A stretch of DNA of 64,000 bases, taken from positions 96,507,204 through 96,571,203 of the forward strand of contig CM019069.1 of the NCBI GenBank assembly GCA_009667805.1, in the 5' to 3' direction. Source of the DNA: Leptobrachium leishanense (lineage: Eukaryota; Chordata; Amphibia; Anura; Megophryidae). Made by a program: the position numbers and the translations under genes. Shown piece after piece: positions 10,836 through 20,722 of the stretch. Numbering within the stretch: the first letter of the stretch is position 1; each line of letters opens with the position of its first letter. Below the pieces are notes generated by a model. That model saw nothing but the letters and a program-made list of their open reading frames with translations, ran no database searches and was not told where the DNA came from.

Positions 10836-11911
10836 TTAAACGTAATTATAGTGACTTTTTTGGGCTGGTCCTTTATTGGCAACTTTGTGCTTTCTAACTT
10901 CATCGCTTTAGAAGTCCATTATGCTTATTGTTGCGTTCTGTTTTAAAATGTTTTCTCTTCCTTTGTTTACGGTGTGTTTTGAAGCCGTATTTTCTGCTTA
11001 GACAAAACAAAAATCAGTTGCAAATATTCTGCATTATTGGCTAGTACCAACTTTTAACCAAGATTTAAATCTGCATACATAAAGATACATAAAATAAAAA
11101 TAGCAGTTCTAAACTCTGTTCACGTTAACACTATATGGGACAGGCGCCGGTTAGTGTTGCGCAGATTTATTCACACATCACCCAGTTCCCAAACAACCTC
11201 CTAAAATGAGTGCGTCATAAAATGTGATTTTCTATCCAAATAATATCAATCATGGATTTAGTGTTTGGCCTCTGAAATTGTGAAATATTGCATGTAATTA
11301 GTAAATGTCAACATAATCAGGAATTTTGTTTCAATGGAGCGAAAATATTTTACTGGCTACAAGTTTGCATTGTTGCTACATGGTGATATTGTCATCGTAT
11401 AAATCAACTGCAGGATATTAATTTTTCCCTACTTTGAGATTATTTGTGAACATACTGTTCTTCATTCGTGTGATTTCTATGATTTTGTTGGAAGGAATCT
11501 GTCCCTGGTTATTTGGACAATCCGTACCCTTTAGGTCCATCACTTCATTGGGGACAAAAACCTCCAGGCTCCCTGTTAATCCCTCTCCTATCAGTTATGG
11601 GATAAGAGAATACATCGGAAATAATTAGCTTTGCCTCCAAATAATTTACTTCATAGATTGATTAATCACTTGTATCGTATTGCTTGATTAAACTTAAATG
11701 CCAACTATGTGGTTTTAAGATACAGGAGCCAATGTTGTAAATAGATTGTGTGCAATTTTATCTTTATCCCTGTTTAAATATGGCCCCAGTCCCCCTCTTC
11801 TACAGATCCGACAAAAACACAGACACTTCCACCTGCTGTGAATATGATAAATGAGAAGCATACAGCTATGGTTAGCAGGCTTTTGAAGTCGTCTTCAAAA
11901 TGATCTGTAGG
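10836..11911. other. No recognisable gene or element
   Basis: This AT-rich interval has no supported coding exon and no visible terminal repeats. It probably represents old host sequence. Confidence 0.4.
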
Positions 11912-12064
11912 GTTAAAACTAGGGATGCACCGATACCACTTTTTTAAGACCGAGTACGAGTACAGATACTTTTGTTCAAGTACTCACCGATACCAATTAC
12001 CGATACTTTTATTTTATGTCATGTGACGCTTTCCAATAAGAACAGACCTCCTATAAAGCCCCCA

Positions 12065-12999
12065 GGTCTCATGGATTTGCCCCAGCTCATGGATATCCTG
12101 ACCCCAGCTCATGGATATCCTGACCCCAGCTCATGGATATCCTGACCCCAGCTCATGGATATCCTGACCCCAGCTCATGGATAATTGCCCCCCAGCTCTC
12201 ATGGATATGCCCCCAGCTCAATGGATATGCCCCCCTTGCTCATGGATATGCCCCCTTGCTCATGGATATGCCCCCCTAGCTCATGGATAATTGCCCCCCT
12301 GCTCATGGATATGCCCCCCCTGCTCATGGATATGCCCCCTTGCTAATGGATATGCCCCCCAGCTCATGGATATGCCCCCCTTGCTCATGGATATGCCCCC
12401 CACTCATGGATATGCCCCCCTGCTCATGGATATGCCCCCCCTGCTCATGGATATGCCCCCCTGCTCATGGATATGTCCCCCTGCTCATGGATATGCCCCC
12501 CTTGCTCATGGATATGCCCCCTTGCTCATGGATATGCCCCCCTTGCTCATGGATATGCCCCCCTTGCTCATGGATATGCCCCCCTTGCTCATGGATATGC
12601 CCCCCCTGCTCATGGATATGCCCCCCCTGCTCATGGATATGCCCCGCCTGCTCATGGATATGTCCCGCCTGCTCATGGATATGCCCCGCCTGCTCATGGA
12701 TATGCCCCCCTGCTCATGGATATGCCCCCCTTGCTCATGGATATGCCCCCTTTGCGCATGGATATGCCCCCCTTGCTCATGGATATGCCCCCCTTGCTCA
12801 TGGATATGCCCCCCTTGCTCATGGATATGCCCCCAGCTCATGGATATCCCCCCCCCTGCTCATGGATATGCCCCGCCTGCTCATGGATATGTCCCGCCTG
12901 CTCATGGATATGTCCCGCCTGCTCATGGATATGTCCCGCCTGCTCATGGATATGCCCCGCCTGCTCATGGATATGCCCCGCCTGCTCATGGATATGCCC
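12065..12999. repeat. CTCATGGATATG minisatellite inside hAT copy A
   Basis: About 50 units of CCCCAGCTCATGGATAT and variants with TTGCTCATGG or CCTGCTCATGG fill the element's left half. The period drifts from 22 (with CCTGA) to 18-19 bases. Variants are clustered, for example GCCCCGCCTGCTC near 12640-12690 and 12870-12990, which indicates local homogenisation. Because the unit lacks stops in several frames it makes long spurious reading frames on both strands. Confidence 0.95.
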
Positions 13000-13003
13000 C
13001 CCA

Positions 13004-13184
13004 CTCTCCGCTCATACTTACCTTCCTTCAGCGCCGCCGGTAAAGTCTTCGCGCGCGCGCGCTCCTGGAAGGACCCCAGCCGCGACCACGTGGGACCATG
13101 TGATCGAGGCTGGGGTCCTTCCAACGAGCGCGCGCGCGGGAACTTTCCCGGCGTCGCTGAAGGAAGGTAAGTATGAGCGGAGAG
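13004..13184. repeat. Class I long palindrome 1 of hAT copy A
   Basis: CTCTCCGCTCATACTTACC on the left is the inverse of GGTAAGTATGAGCGGAGAG on the right. The arms continue through CTTCCTTCAGCG and GGAAGGACCCCAGCCGCG to a centre near 13096 (CACGTGGGACCATGTG). The total is about 180 bp with a few mismatches. Both outer edges carry AGGTAAGTA, one per strand. Confidence 0.9.
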
Positions 13185-13242
13185 CAGCTGCAGGGCCTGT
13201 CCGAATGCTCTATCTGCATTCAGACAGGCCCTGCAGCTGCTC
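13182..13242. repeat. Short palindrome between class I hairpins
   Basis: GAGCAGCTGCAGGGCCTGTC is mirrored by GACAGGCCCTGCAGCTGCTC around a loop containing CTCTATC. The same short hairpin lies between the two long hairpins in hAT copy D (26955-27016), and half of it is present in copy C. Confidence 0.85.
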
Positions 13243-13244
13243 AC

Positions 13245-13419
13245 TTTGTTTAATACTTACCTTCCTTCAGCGACGCCGGGAAAGTTTCCACGCGTGCGCT
13301 CGTTGGAAGGACCCAGCCTCGATCACATGGTCCCACGTGGTCGCGGCTGGGTCCTTCCAAGGAGCGCGCGCGCGAAGACTTTCCCGGCGGCGCTGAAGGA
13401 AGGTAAGTATTAAACAAAG
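13245..13419. repeat. Class I long palindrome 2 of hAT copy A
   Basis: This is a second copy of the 13004 hairpin with arms beginning TTTGTTTAATACTTACC and ending GGTAAGTATTAAACAAA. It was probably produced by tandem duplication of the hairpin module. The arms remain highly complementary, which suggests that they are young or kept similar by gene conversion. Confidence 0.88.
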
Positions 13420-13782
13420 TTAGGTGACCAGCTGCAGGGCCTGTCCGAATGCCGATAGAGCATTCGGACAGCCGCCGCAGCCCCTAGGATACCGGCAAGC
13501 CGGCTCAATGCCGGCTTCCGGTATCGGAAAAAAATATCGGGGGTACTGCACGAGTACCAAGTACTCCTGCAGTACCCGGTATCGGCACTGATATCGATAC
13601 TAGTATCGGTATCGGTGCAACCCTAGTTAAAACAAGAGATGAGTGAAATGGAGAAATTAAACCTGAATCCCTTGTGATCCCCTCCTGTGTAATAGTTTTA
13701 GAATTCGTTTTCCTTTTGCTCACCTGAAGTCCAGTGGCAGGCCTGCTCCAAAGTAAAATACAAATACTGCAGCTTCCTGTAA

Positions 13783-13985
13783 GGCCGGGGCTACACGAGC
13801 ACACTAAGGGCATCCGTAGTGCGTTCCCTCTCAATATCCAACGTAGCGTTATGGCGGCTCGACTGAGAGGGCACACGATGTAACGTACGTGCTAGTATCT
13901 GTGCTGTTTTCATCCCCATCTAGTCGAGCTGCTACAACGGATGGCTACTGGTCTACAAAGCAGTTTCCTCCATAGTAGTAAGAAT
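13783..13985 (+). mobile_element. Partial PIF/Harbinger-like MITE
   Basis: TAA is followed by GGCCGGGGCTACACGAGCAC. The block CTACAAAGCAGTTTCCTCCATAG matches the interior of the element at 15874-16310. The right end is missing. Confidence 0.5.
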
Positions 13986-14590
13986 AAAAGGAAGGGCATG
14001 GAGCAAAATATATGGTAGTGGGCAGTATTAATACCGATATGCACGATCGCCTATACACCCACACGTGTCGTCCCTTATTGCGACACCAACAATCGTGAAA
14101 AATAGAAAAGGGGGGGGGTGTAGCGCTCTCAGTGCAAAGGATAGAATGAAATAGCCAAATACTTAGCTTTCAACGATTATACACTCCAATATGGGGTTAA
14201 CCCCTCAATAAAAAGAGAGCTAGAAAAACACGGCATAATATCATTTATACACAATCTTAATGACAGATGCAATGAATAGCCACTCACACTTTTCAGAGCC
14301 TATCCTGGCTCTGGTGTATTCGCCCGTGGGTGGAATTTATATGGGCCACACCACTAGCCTTTTTCAATGGGTGGATTTCCAGATAATCTCAGGAAATAAA
14401 GAGGAACAACATTGTGTAGATGGTAACACATTTCATCCCCAAAAAGAATAAATCAATACACTCACGTGTTCCTGTTCTCTTTTTTTTCGCCCCGGGGTTG
14501 TTCAGTGAAGGCACAACTCCTGAGAAAGCCTTGAACCACTCTGGTAGATTGGGAGCAAATCTCTAGCCACACTCGTAGGTTCCAAGTTGA
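13986..14590. repeat. Unclassified repeat-like interval
   Basis: The segment CACTCACACTTTTCAGAGCC, with nearby ATTCGCCC, loosely resembles ACTCACAATTTTCTGAGCC at 47770. The two may share an old dispersed repeat. No coding region is supported. Confidence 0.3.
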
Positions 14591-14599
14591 TTTTTTTTT

Positions 14600-14735
14600 G
14601 TACAAGTGAGGACTTAGTCCTCCCTGTAATTCAAGATATAATAGAGCCTGAAAGTGGAGCACCTGTGACACGGAAGGATCTGAACCCCGTCGCGCTCGAG
14701 CTGAACACAGCAAGTTAACCACACGTGCATCCGAG
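14600..14735 (-). repeat. Possible tRNA-derived SINE
   Basis: On the minus strand, TGGTTAACTTG (14721-14711) fits an RNA polymerase III A box, and GGTTCAGATCC (14686-14676) fits a B box. The 24-base spacing is shorter than in a functional tRNA gene, and the sequence does not fold into a standard cloverleaf, so a SINE head is more likely than a tRNA gene. Confidence 0.33.
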
Positions 14736-14779
14736 CCAAAAGAACGTCCATTCTCACAAATGTTCCTTCTACGCTCGTG

Positions 14780-15308
14780 AGGGCCCGACTTGAGCTGTAG
14801 CATGCTACTTGACTGTGATCAGCCAACCAATCTAACGGCTCTCAAAGCTGAGAGCACTGATGGCTATTGGTTGCACCTCGTTCTCAAAGGTACTGATCAC
14901 CAGAAATGTGAACTAAGCGCACAGTTTCTGGGTGGTGCTAAGGATGCCCAAATCAGCCCTGGGAAGGGGGTAGAGGGACAAAGGCACTCAGGGCTCCATG
15001 ACCACTTAAATAATTTATCACAGTAATCCAGAGTGTCACTTTAAAATCTACTTTGATAATTAAAGGTATACTTTGAGGTAAAAACAGGAGGGGGGAGAAT
15101 AGAGGGCCCTCACATTCTAATTTTTAACCCTAAAGTATAATTCTAAACAAAACTTTTAATCCAATGTTGAAGTCTTCAGCATTCCTCCCTTCTGAAGCCT
15201 GACCTTCTAATTTAAGTGATCTTCTGCAATTACCCTACTGTGGAGTTCTAATTGAACATGGGAGGATACAGACCTTTGGGCAGCATGACGGACATTAGTA
15301 ACCTTTTG
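14780..15308. other. Unclassified interval with TTAA-type ends
   Basis: CAGAGTGTCACTTTAA at 15030-15045 is a T2-type right terminus. TTAAAGGTATACTTTG at 15061 resembles the sequence at 61728. Their partner ends were not identified, so no element boundaries are given. Confidence 0.3.
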
Positions 15309-15364
15309 ACAAAAAATACATTCCTGTAAATTCGGGAGTGCATTTATAGGAATGTATTTTTTGT
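15309..15364. repeat. Perfect-arm hairpin of about 56 bp
   Basis: ACAAAAAATACATTCCT on the left is the inverse of AGGAATGTATTTTTTGT on the right, with complementary ATAAAT/ATTTAC-like bases next to a loop containing TCGGGAGTGC. The arms are 17 perfect pairs plus a few more. It could be a tiny MITE remnant or a transcribed hairpin. It lies about 230 bp upstream of the exon at 15593. Confidence 0.6.
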
Positions 15365-15592
15365 AAATCTATGTGAGCGAGGGATACACCTAACGGTGAG
15401 CTGCAATACCTATATATTTATATCTCTGTTATTTATAAGATATACTTCAATGGAAAACCGTATTGGTGCCTTGACGGTGTTAACCCTAATTGGGTAATCT
15501 TTTATTAGTAATCTTTTGTTGCTCATTGGCATGCTTTTCTTTTTTTTGTCTAAAAGTATGATTTGTTTTTCCTTTCCTGCAGCCTTTCTGAC

Positions 15593-15764
15593 AATTTGAA
15601 GTCCTGTTGTTCCTTTTATCCTTCCTGAACCACCATGGAAGATGAATCTGGGTCTTTGGTCAACCTGGTTCCCAGCCCGCAAAGTGAAGCTGTTGCTCAT
15701 GATCTCCAGGAACTCTCCTTGCAGTCTGTCCAGCCTTTACCACCACTTACAGAAAGGAAGAATG
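15593..15764 (+). CDS. Candidate first coding exon of a host gene (CDS from 15635)
   Basis: A pyrimidine-rich tract ending TTTCCTTTCCTGCAG gives a splice acceptor at 15591-15592. The exon begins with 42 bases of 5' UTR, with an in-frame TGA at 15626-15628, then CCACCATGG, a strong Kozak start at 15635. It codes for 43 residues beginning MEDESGSLVNL and containing LQELSLQSVQPLPPL, and ends in AATG before the donor GTGAGT at 15765. The intron follows in phase 1. The peptide is acidic, serine- and proline-rich and probably disordered. I do not recognise the gene. An upstream non-coding exon and all later exons are not evident in the window. Codon-rich, non-repetitive sequence with correct signals makes this the best host-gene evidence here. 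Confidence 0.65.
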
Positions 15765-15873
15765 GTGAGTACCGCAGAGTTGTAGCTATGTCAGCATTCA
15801 AATTGGCATTGCCGGTTAAGAAAATAATAAGAAAATATTATGTGATTCTTAGGCTTTAATGACCACAGACTTG

Positions 15874-16310
15874 GGCTGCAGTCACAAAAGTGCACTGAGT
15901 GCATCCTTGTGACACCCCCCCCCCCCATGTCCGTCACAGCATGCTCGACTGCGAGGGCCATGCAGTGTAGCATGCATACTAGCTGTGTGTGCTACACCGG
16001 ACGTGCTGAAACCCTCACTGTCAAAAAACTATGACGGACATAGGACGGGGGCTACAAAGCATGTTCCTCCATAGGAGGATCAAGCTTTGTAGCGCGGAGC
16101 GCACTAACTGCTCTCAGCGAGGTGGCCACATGGGCGTCAGTGGAAGGAACGTCCACTCTCACGGACGTTCCTTCCACTCTCACGGACGTTCCTTCCACTC
16201 TCACGGACGTTCCTTCCACTCTCACGGACGTTCCTTCCACTCTCACGGACGTTCCTTCCACTCTCACAGACGTTCCTTCCACTCTCACATGCACTCGTCT
16301 GACCGCAGCC
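15874..16310. mobile_element. PIF/Harbinger-like MITE carrying a 21-bp array
   Basis: The left end is GGCTGCAGTCACAAAAGTGC and the right end CACTCGTCTGACCGCAGCC followed by TAA (16311-16313). The left flank TTG is an imperfect partner. The interior shares AGGAGGATC and GGAAGGAACGTCC with the copies at 31000, 31587 and 61770. It lies in the presumed intron about 110 bp after the exon donor. Confidence 0.65.
16150..16290. repeat. 21-bp tandem array, about seven units
   Basis: The unit TTCCTTCCACTCTCACGGACG is repeated about seven times, nearly perfectly; only the last units differ (CACAGACG). Related Harbinger elements hold a single or paired version of the same motif, so the array arose inside this copy. 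Serine/histidine-rich frames on the plus strand are just its translation. Confidence 0.9.
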
Positions 16311-16339
16311 TAAATTAAGTTTCTCCCGACCTTACCAAT

Positions 16340-17500
16340 ATTCAATATGACGTCGGTCCACCTTTTGCAGCTATAACAGCTTCAACTCTTCTGGGAAGGC
16401 TGTCCACAAGGTTTAGGAGTGTGTTTATGGGAATTTTTGACCATTCTTCCAGAAGCGCATTTGTGAGGTCACACACTGATGTTGGACGAGAAGGCCTGGC
16501 TCTCAGTCTCCGCTCTTATTCATTCCAAAGGTGTTCTATCGGGTTGAGGTCAGAACTCTGTGCAGGCCAGTCAAGTTCATCCACACCAGACTCCATGTCT
16601 TTATGGACCTTGCTTTGTGCACTGGTGCACAGTCATGTTGGAAGAGGAAGGGGCCAGCTCCAAACTGTTCCCACAAAGTTGGGAGCATGGAATTGTCCAA
16701 AATGTCTTGGTATGCTGAAGCATTCAGAGTTCCTTTCACTGGAACTAAGGGGCCAAGCCCAGCTCCTGAAAAACAACCCCACACCATAATCCCCCCTCCA
16801 CCAAACTTTACACTTGACACAATGCAGTCAGACAAGTACCGTTCTCCTGGCAACCGCCAAATCCGGACTCGTCCATCAGATTGCCAGATGGAGAAGCACG
16901 ATTTGTCACTCCAGAGAACGCGTCTCCACTGCTCTAGAGTCCAGTGGCGGTGTGCTTTACACCACTGCATCCACCGCTTTGCATTGCACTTGGTGATGTA
17001 TGGCTTGGATGCACCTGCTCGGCCATGGAAATCCATTCCATGATGCTCTCTGCGCAGTGTTCTTGAGCTAATCTGGAGGGCACATGAAGTTTGGAGGTCT
17101 GTAGCAATTGACTCTGCAGAAAGTTGGCGACCTCTTCAAATTAAGCGCCTCAGCATCCGCTGACCCCGCTGCGTCAGTTTACGTGGCCTACCACTTCGTG
17201 GCTGAGTTGCTGTCGTTCCCAAACACTTCCACGTTCTTATAATACAGCCGACAGTTGACTGTGGAATATTTAGGAGCGAGGAAATTTCCCGACTGAATTT
17301 GTTGCACAGGCGGCATCCTATCACCGTTCCACGCTGGAATTCACTGAGCTCCTGAGATAGACACATTCTTTCACAAATGTTTGTAAAAACAGTCTGCATG
17401 CCTAGGTGCTTGCTTTTATACACCTGTGGCCACGGAAGTGATTGGAACACCGGATTCTGATTATTTGGATGGGTGGGCGAATATTTTTGGCAATATAGTG
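16340..17500 (-). pseudogene. Degraded Tc1 transposon, transposase pseudogene
   Basis: The right terminus is GGCAATATAGTG followed by TA, with the inner strand reading CACTATATTGCCAAAAATAT; the left terminus is missing. The minus strand encodes Tc1 transposase in pieces. An N-terminal helix-turn-helix part lies in 17390-17136, containing LSEFQRGTVIG and the GRPRK motif. The core lies in 17036-16536, with [10 protein letters not shown] (first catalytic Asp), [10 protein letters not shown] and [13 protein letters not shown] (second Asp). The final Glu block is reached only after a frameshift. Copy 35696-36850 is a close relative. It is not functional. Confidence 0.88.
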
Positions 17501-17639
17501 TATATTTACTAAACCATTACCATAATTCATTCCATTTTTCTTTGGCTACTGGAGCAATGAATATCTTTTTAAAGATTTTTCCTCCCCCTTGGAGTGGGTC
17601 AGATTGTGCCCATTTGTTTTTTGTTTGTATCCGGTTTCT

Positions 17640-17936
17640 TCTCAGGACTTTTGCTTAGCTTTATTGAAGAACAGTCTTGGGATAAAGGGTTAGAGGGGCA
17701 AAGGTTTAAAAGTAACATCAGGAAGCATTATTTTACTGAGAGGGTGGTGGATACATGGAACAGCCTTCCAGTTGAAGTGGTAGAGGCCATAACAGTAATT
17801 GAATTTAAGCAAGTATGGGATAGGCATAAGGCTATCCTAAACAAAAGATAAATCCAGGTCAAGTATCCATGTAATTGGGCAGACTAGATGGGCCGAAAGG
17901 TTCTTATCTGCCGACATTTTTCTATGTTTCTATAAA
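17640..17936 (+). pseudogene. CR1/L2-like LINE 3' end
   Basis: A plus-strand frame ends with RKHYFTERVVDTWNSLPVEV and FKQVWDRHKAIL, the C-terminal block typical of CR1/L2-group ORF2 proteins. The 3' UTR contains GGGCAGACTAGATGGGCCG and ends with the short tandem TTTCTATGTTTCTATA, as such LINEs do. It is heavily 5'-truncated. The antisense copy at 42905-43150 inside the L1 has the same tail. Confidence 0.75.
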
Positions 17937-19539
17937 TGCCTTATTATCGCGCTGAAGATTTAAAACTTGCACTGCTACATAAAGTTAAATTGAAAATTAA
18001 CAATGCGATAAAATGAATGTCTGCCACACATAAATGCTCTTATCGGTTACATTTTAAATACTCTTTACAAACATTAAAAAATAATAAGTTGGTGCTTTTT
18101 TGTATTTTCGTTTTTATAGTTGGTATCACAGTTAAAGAAAAGTAATTGGGCTGCAGAGTTCACTTTTGTGTTTTCATTTCACTCTCACACACACCATACA
18201 TATGTAAAATATGTGGAGTAAAAAGTGAGCTTAAAATTCTCCTTTTTGCTTAGAGAGAATATAGTTAATTCTAGGGTTAAAACTCCAAAAGATAAACATT
18301 ACCCCCTCTAAACCCCCCACCCCCCGCATGTTTCAACCGTTTAGATTATTTTCAAACTCACATTTAAACCAGCTTCTGTTTCCCTTGTTGCTGGTCTGGA
18401 TGATGTGACATGCTGCCAGCTTTCTGTAAGCTGCACCTATTACGGGATGTGGTGTGGTAGCCAATTCAATGACTACGTGCAAAGCTCTTTGAGAGCCATT
18501 GGTGGGAGTTGGGGCCCAAAACCACAGAACTTGAACTTGGTGGTCAGGTTTTGGGTGGGACTAATGCCCCAGTCTCTGGCTGAATTAGCCCTCTGGGAGC
18601 CCCTCTCCCGGGGTGGGGGGTACTTAGGGCACTGTGACCACTCAAATTACATTGGTCACAGTCTTGCTTCTCCTTTCCACATTTAGGAAAGTGTAGCTCA
18701 GAAAGATAAGCTGATTGGGAAAAGCAAGTCTCTAAGTTAATGCCAATCACAAGCCGCTATATTCTCAGACTATATGTAAAATATATATATCATTGTTATT
18801 AGTTTGTTGCTGTGTTGAAAAGTTGTTGAGGGAACAGCTGGAAAAAGAACCTCGAAGCCTCAATTATAAGGAGGATAAACATAGAATGTAATGTAATCAA
18901 AGACAGCAAGCATCCTGCCCAGTGCTTTGTGTATGTCATAGGAGATCTGTGCTGAGCAGAACGAAAACATCTTACAACAAATATAACAAACTACGATGAG
19001 TATTTGCGTATGGATTCTAGAGTTCAGATTAAATGCAGGAGATCCGTTAATACGCACGGGATGACGTAAGCAGGCGGTGGGTGTGTTTTCTGAAGTGGAA
19101 GCACATGGATGGAGACATAAGAATAAAATCCTTTAAAATAGTCTGCAGTTCATGCCAAGAACAAATTCACTTGTCGCCGATCAATGGAGTGGCTGAAATG
19201 TCAACTACATTTTTGCATTTTCAAATTAATTACATGGTTACATTTATTCAATACGACTCTCGGTTAATGCGTAATGTGCATTGAAGAGCTGGGGAAAGGT
19301 AAGCAAGGTATGATATCTGGAAGGACAGACTGAGCCATCAGCACCAAAAGAGCATTATGATCCGCAAAAAAAAATCAGAAACATTATCTGTTCTTGGTAA
19401 TAGTTATTAGACATCGTTAGCCATGTTAGTGATAAATTCATTCTCTTTTTAATAATTGGATATACATATTTGTCAAGAGTTACCCATGTTGATGAGAGAA
19501 CCGGCGTGTGTATTTTTTTTCTTCTTCCTTTCTTTCATT
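17937..19539. other. No recognisable gene; one unclassified GC patch
   Basis: This is mostly AT-rich. The part near 18400-18700 contains GAGAGCCATTGG and GTGACCACTCAAAT, somewhat like 14840-15010, so an old shared repeat is possible. No coding region is supported. Confidence 0.35.
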
Positions 19540-19803
19540 CCGTAGACTAGAGATGCACCGATACCACTTTTTTAAGACCAAGTACGAGTACCAATACCTT
19601 TTCAGGTACTCACCGATACCGAGTACCGATACTTTATTTAATGTCTATAAGAACAGACCTCCTATAAAATGCCCCCAGTGTGTATGTATATATGTACCGT
19701 ATATACTCGGGTATAAGCCGACCCGTGTATAAGCCGACCCCCCTACTTTTTCCCAAAAAACCTGTGAAAACTTATTGACTCGTGTATAAGCCTAAATGGG
19801 ATA

Positions 19804-20315
19804 TTGCCCCAGCTCACACATGGATATGCCCCAGCTCACACATGGATATGCCCCAGCTCACACATGGATTTGCCCCAGCTCACACATGGATTTGCCCCAG
19901 CTCACACATGGATTTGCCCCAGCACACACATGGATTTGCCCCAGCACACACATGGATTTGCCCCAGCACACACATGGATTTGCCCCAGCACACACATGGA
20001 TTTGCCCCAGCTCACACATGGATTTGCCCCAGCTCACACATGGATTTGCCCCAGCTCACACATGGATTTGCCCCAGCTCACACATGGATTTGCCCCAGCT
20101 CACACATGGATTTGCCCCAGCTCACACATGGATTTGCCCCAGCTCACACATGGATTTGCCCCAGCTCACACATGGATTTGCCCCAGCTCATGGATTTGCC
20201 CCAGCTCATGGATACTGCCCCCAGCTCATGGATTTGCCCCAGCTCATGGATTTGCCCCCAGCTCATGGATTTGCCCCAGCTCTCACCTGGATATTGCCCC
20301 AGCGGCAGCCAGCTC
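19804..20315. repeat. 22-bp CCCCAGCTCACACATGG array
   Basis: About 23 units of GCCCCAGCTCACACATGGAT with TT or AT endings are present. The right part shortens to CCCCAGCTCATGGATTTG. The unit matches, in sense or antisense, the arrays at 24767-25112 and 27190-27500. Three open frames cross it because the unit contains no stops in those frames; none is a gene. Confidence 0.95.
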
Positions 20316-20389
20316 TCACATGGATACTTGCCCCTGCTCCGGATCCAGCAGGGGTTGAGGGGGCCCAGATGCCGGGCAGCGGGAGTGCC

Positions 20390-20578
20390 TACCTGGTCCT
20401 GAACACTGAGTCCATCCGTGTTGAAGGGGATGCGGCTGCGTGCGTGCGCAGGTCACGCGGTCCGCCAGTCAGGTGGCTACAGAGACTCAGTACCACCTGA
20501 TTAGCCGGACCACGTGACCGCTGCGCCTGCACGCTGCCGCATCCCCTTCAACACGGACAGACTCAGTGTTCAGGACCT
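20390..20578. repeat. GC-rich long palindrome in the mariner-like element
   Basis: GGTCCTGAACACTGAGTCC on the left pairs with GACTCAGTGTTCAGGACC on the right. The arms continue through GTGTTGAAGGGGATGCGGC and CACGCGGTCCG to a centre near 20485. The length is about 190 bp with a few mismatches. Like the class I and II palindromes it lies next to a minisatellite. Confidence 0.88.
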
Positions 20579-20660
20579 TGACTCGGGTATAAGCCGAATC
20601 GCGTTTTTTTGACTCAAAATCTGAGTAAAAAAACTCGCTTATACCCGAGTATATACGGTA

Positions 20661-20669
20661 TATAATATA

Positions 20670-20722
<53 letters not shown>

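Larger units (their letters stand above)
11920..13625 (+). mobile_element. hAT family copy A, non-autonomous
   Basis: The element begins TAGGGATGCACCGATACCAC and ends GTATCGGTGCAACCCTA. The 8-bp target duplication GTTAAAAC is perfect (11912-11919 and 13626-13633), diagnostic of hAT transposition. The order is terminal motif zone (GTACGAGTAC and CCGATAC repeats), an 18-22-bp minisatellite, two class I long hairpins separated by a short one, then the other terminal zone (about 13520-13625). There is no transposase, so it must have been moved in trans. Relatives are at 19548, 24172, 26585 and 40916. Confidence 0.93.
19695..20660. mobile_element. TATAAGCC mariner-like element inside hAT copy B
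   Basis: The ends are TACCGTATATACTCGGGTAT and its inverse ATACCCGAGTATATACGGTA, with TA boundaries as in Tc1/mariner elements. AGCCGACCCGTGTATAAGCC follows inside the left end. The body is a 22-bp CCCCAGCTCACACATGG array plus a GC-rich hairpin. It has no transposase frame. The same array type is found in hAT copies C and D without these mariner-like ends. Confidence 0.75.

Noticed and set aside
12283..13396. Long plus- and minus-strand frames rich in MDMPP, CSWIC and AHGYAP repeats
   Set aside because: They translate the 18-22-bp minisatellite of hAT copy A in several frames at once; there is no start context, domain or non-repeat body.
14660..14735. A possible functional tRNA gene on the minus strand
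   Set aside because: The A and B boxes are too close and no cloverleaf forms; a SINE head is more likely.
19782..20500. Three overlapping frames of 184-234 codons with THGFAPAHTWICPSS-like repeats, and similar ones at 24491-25116 and 26752-27538
   Set aside because: They are translations of the 22-bp arrays plus hairpin arms in hAT copies B, C and D.
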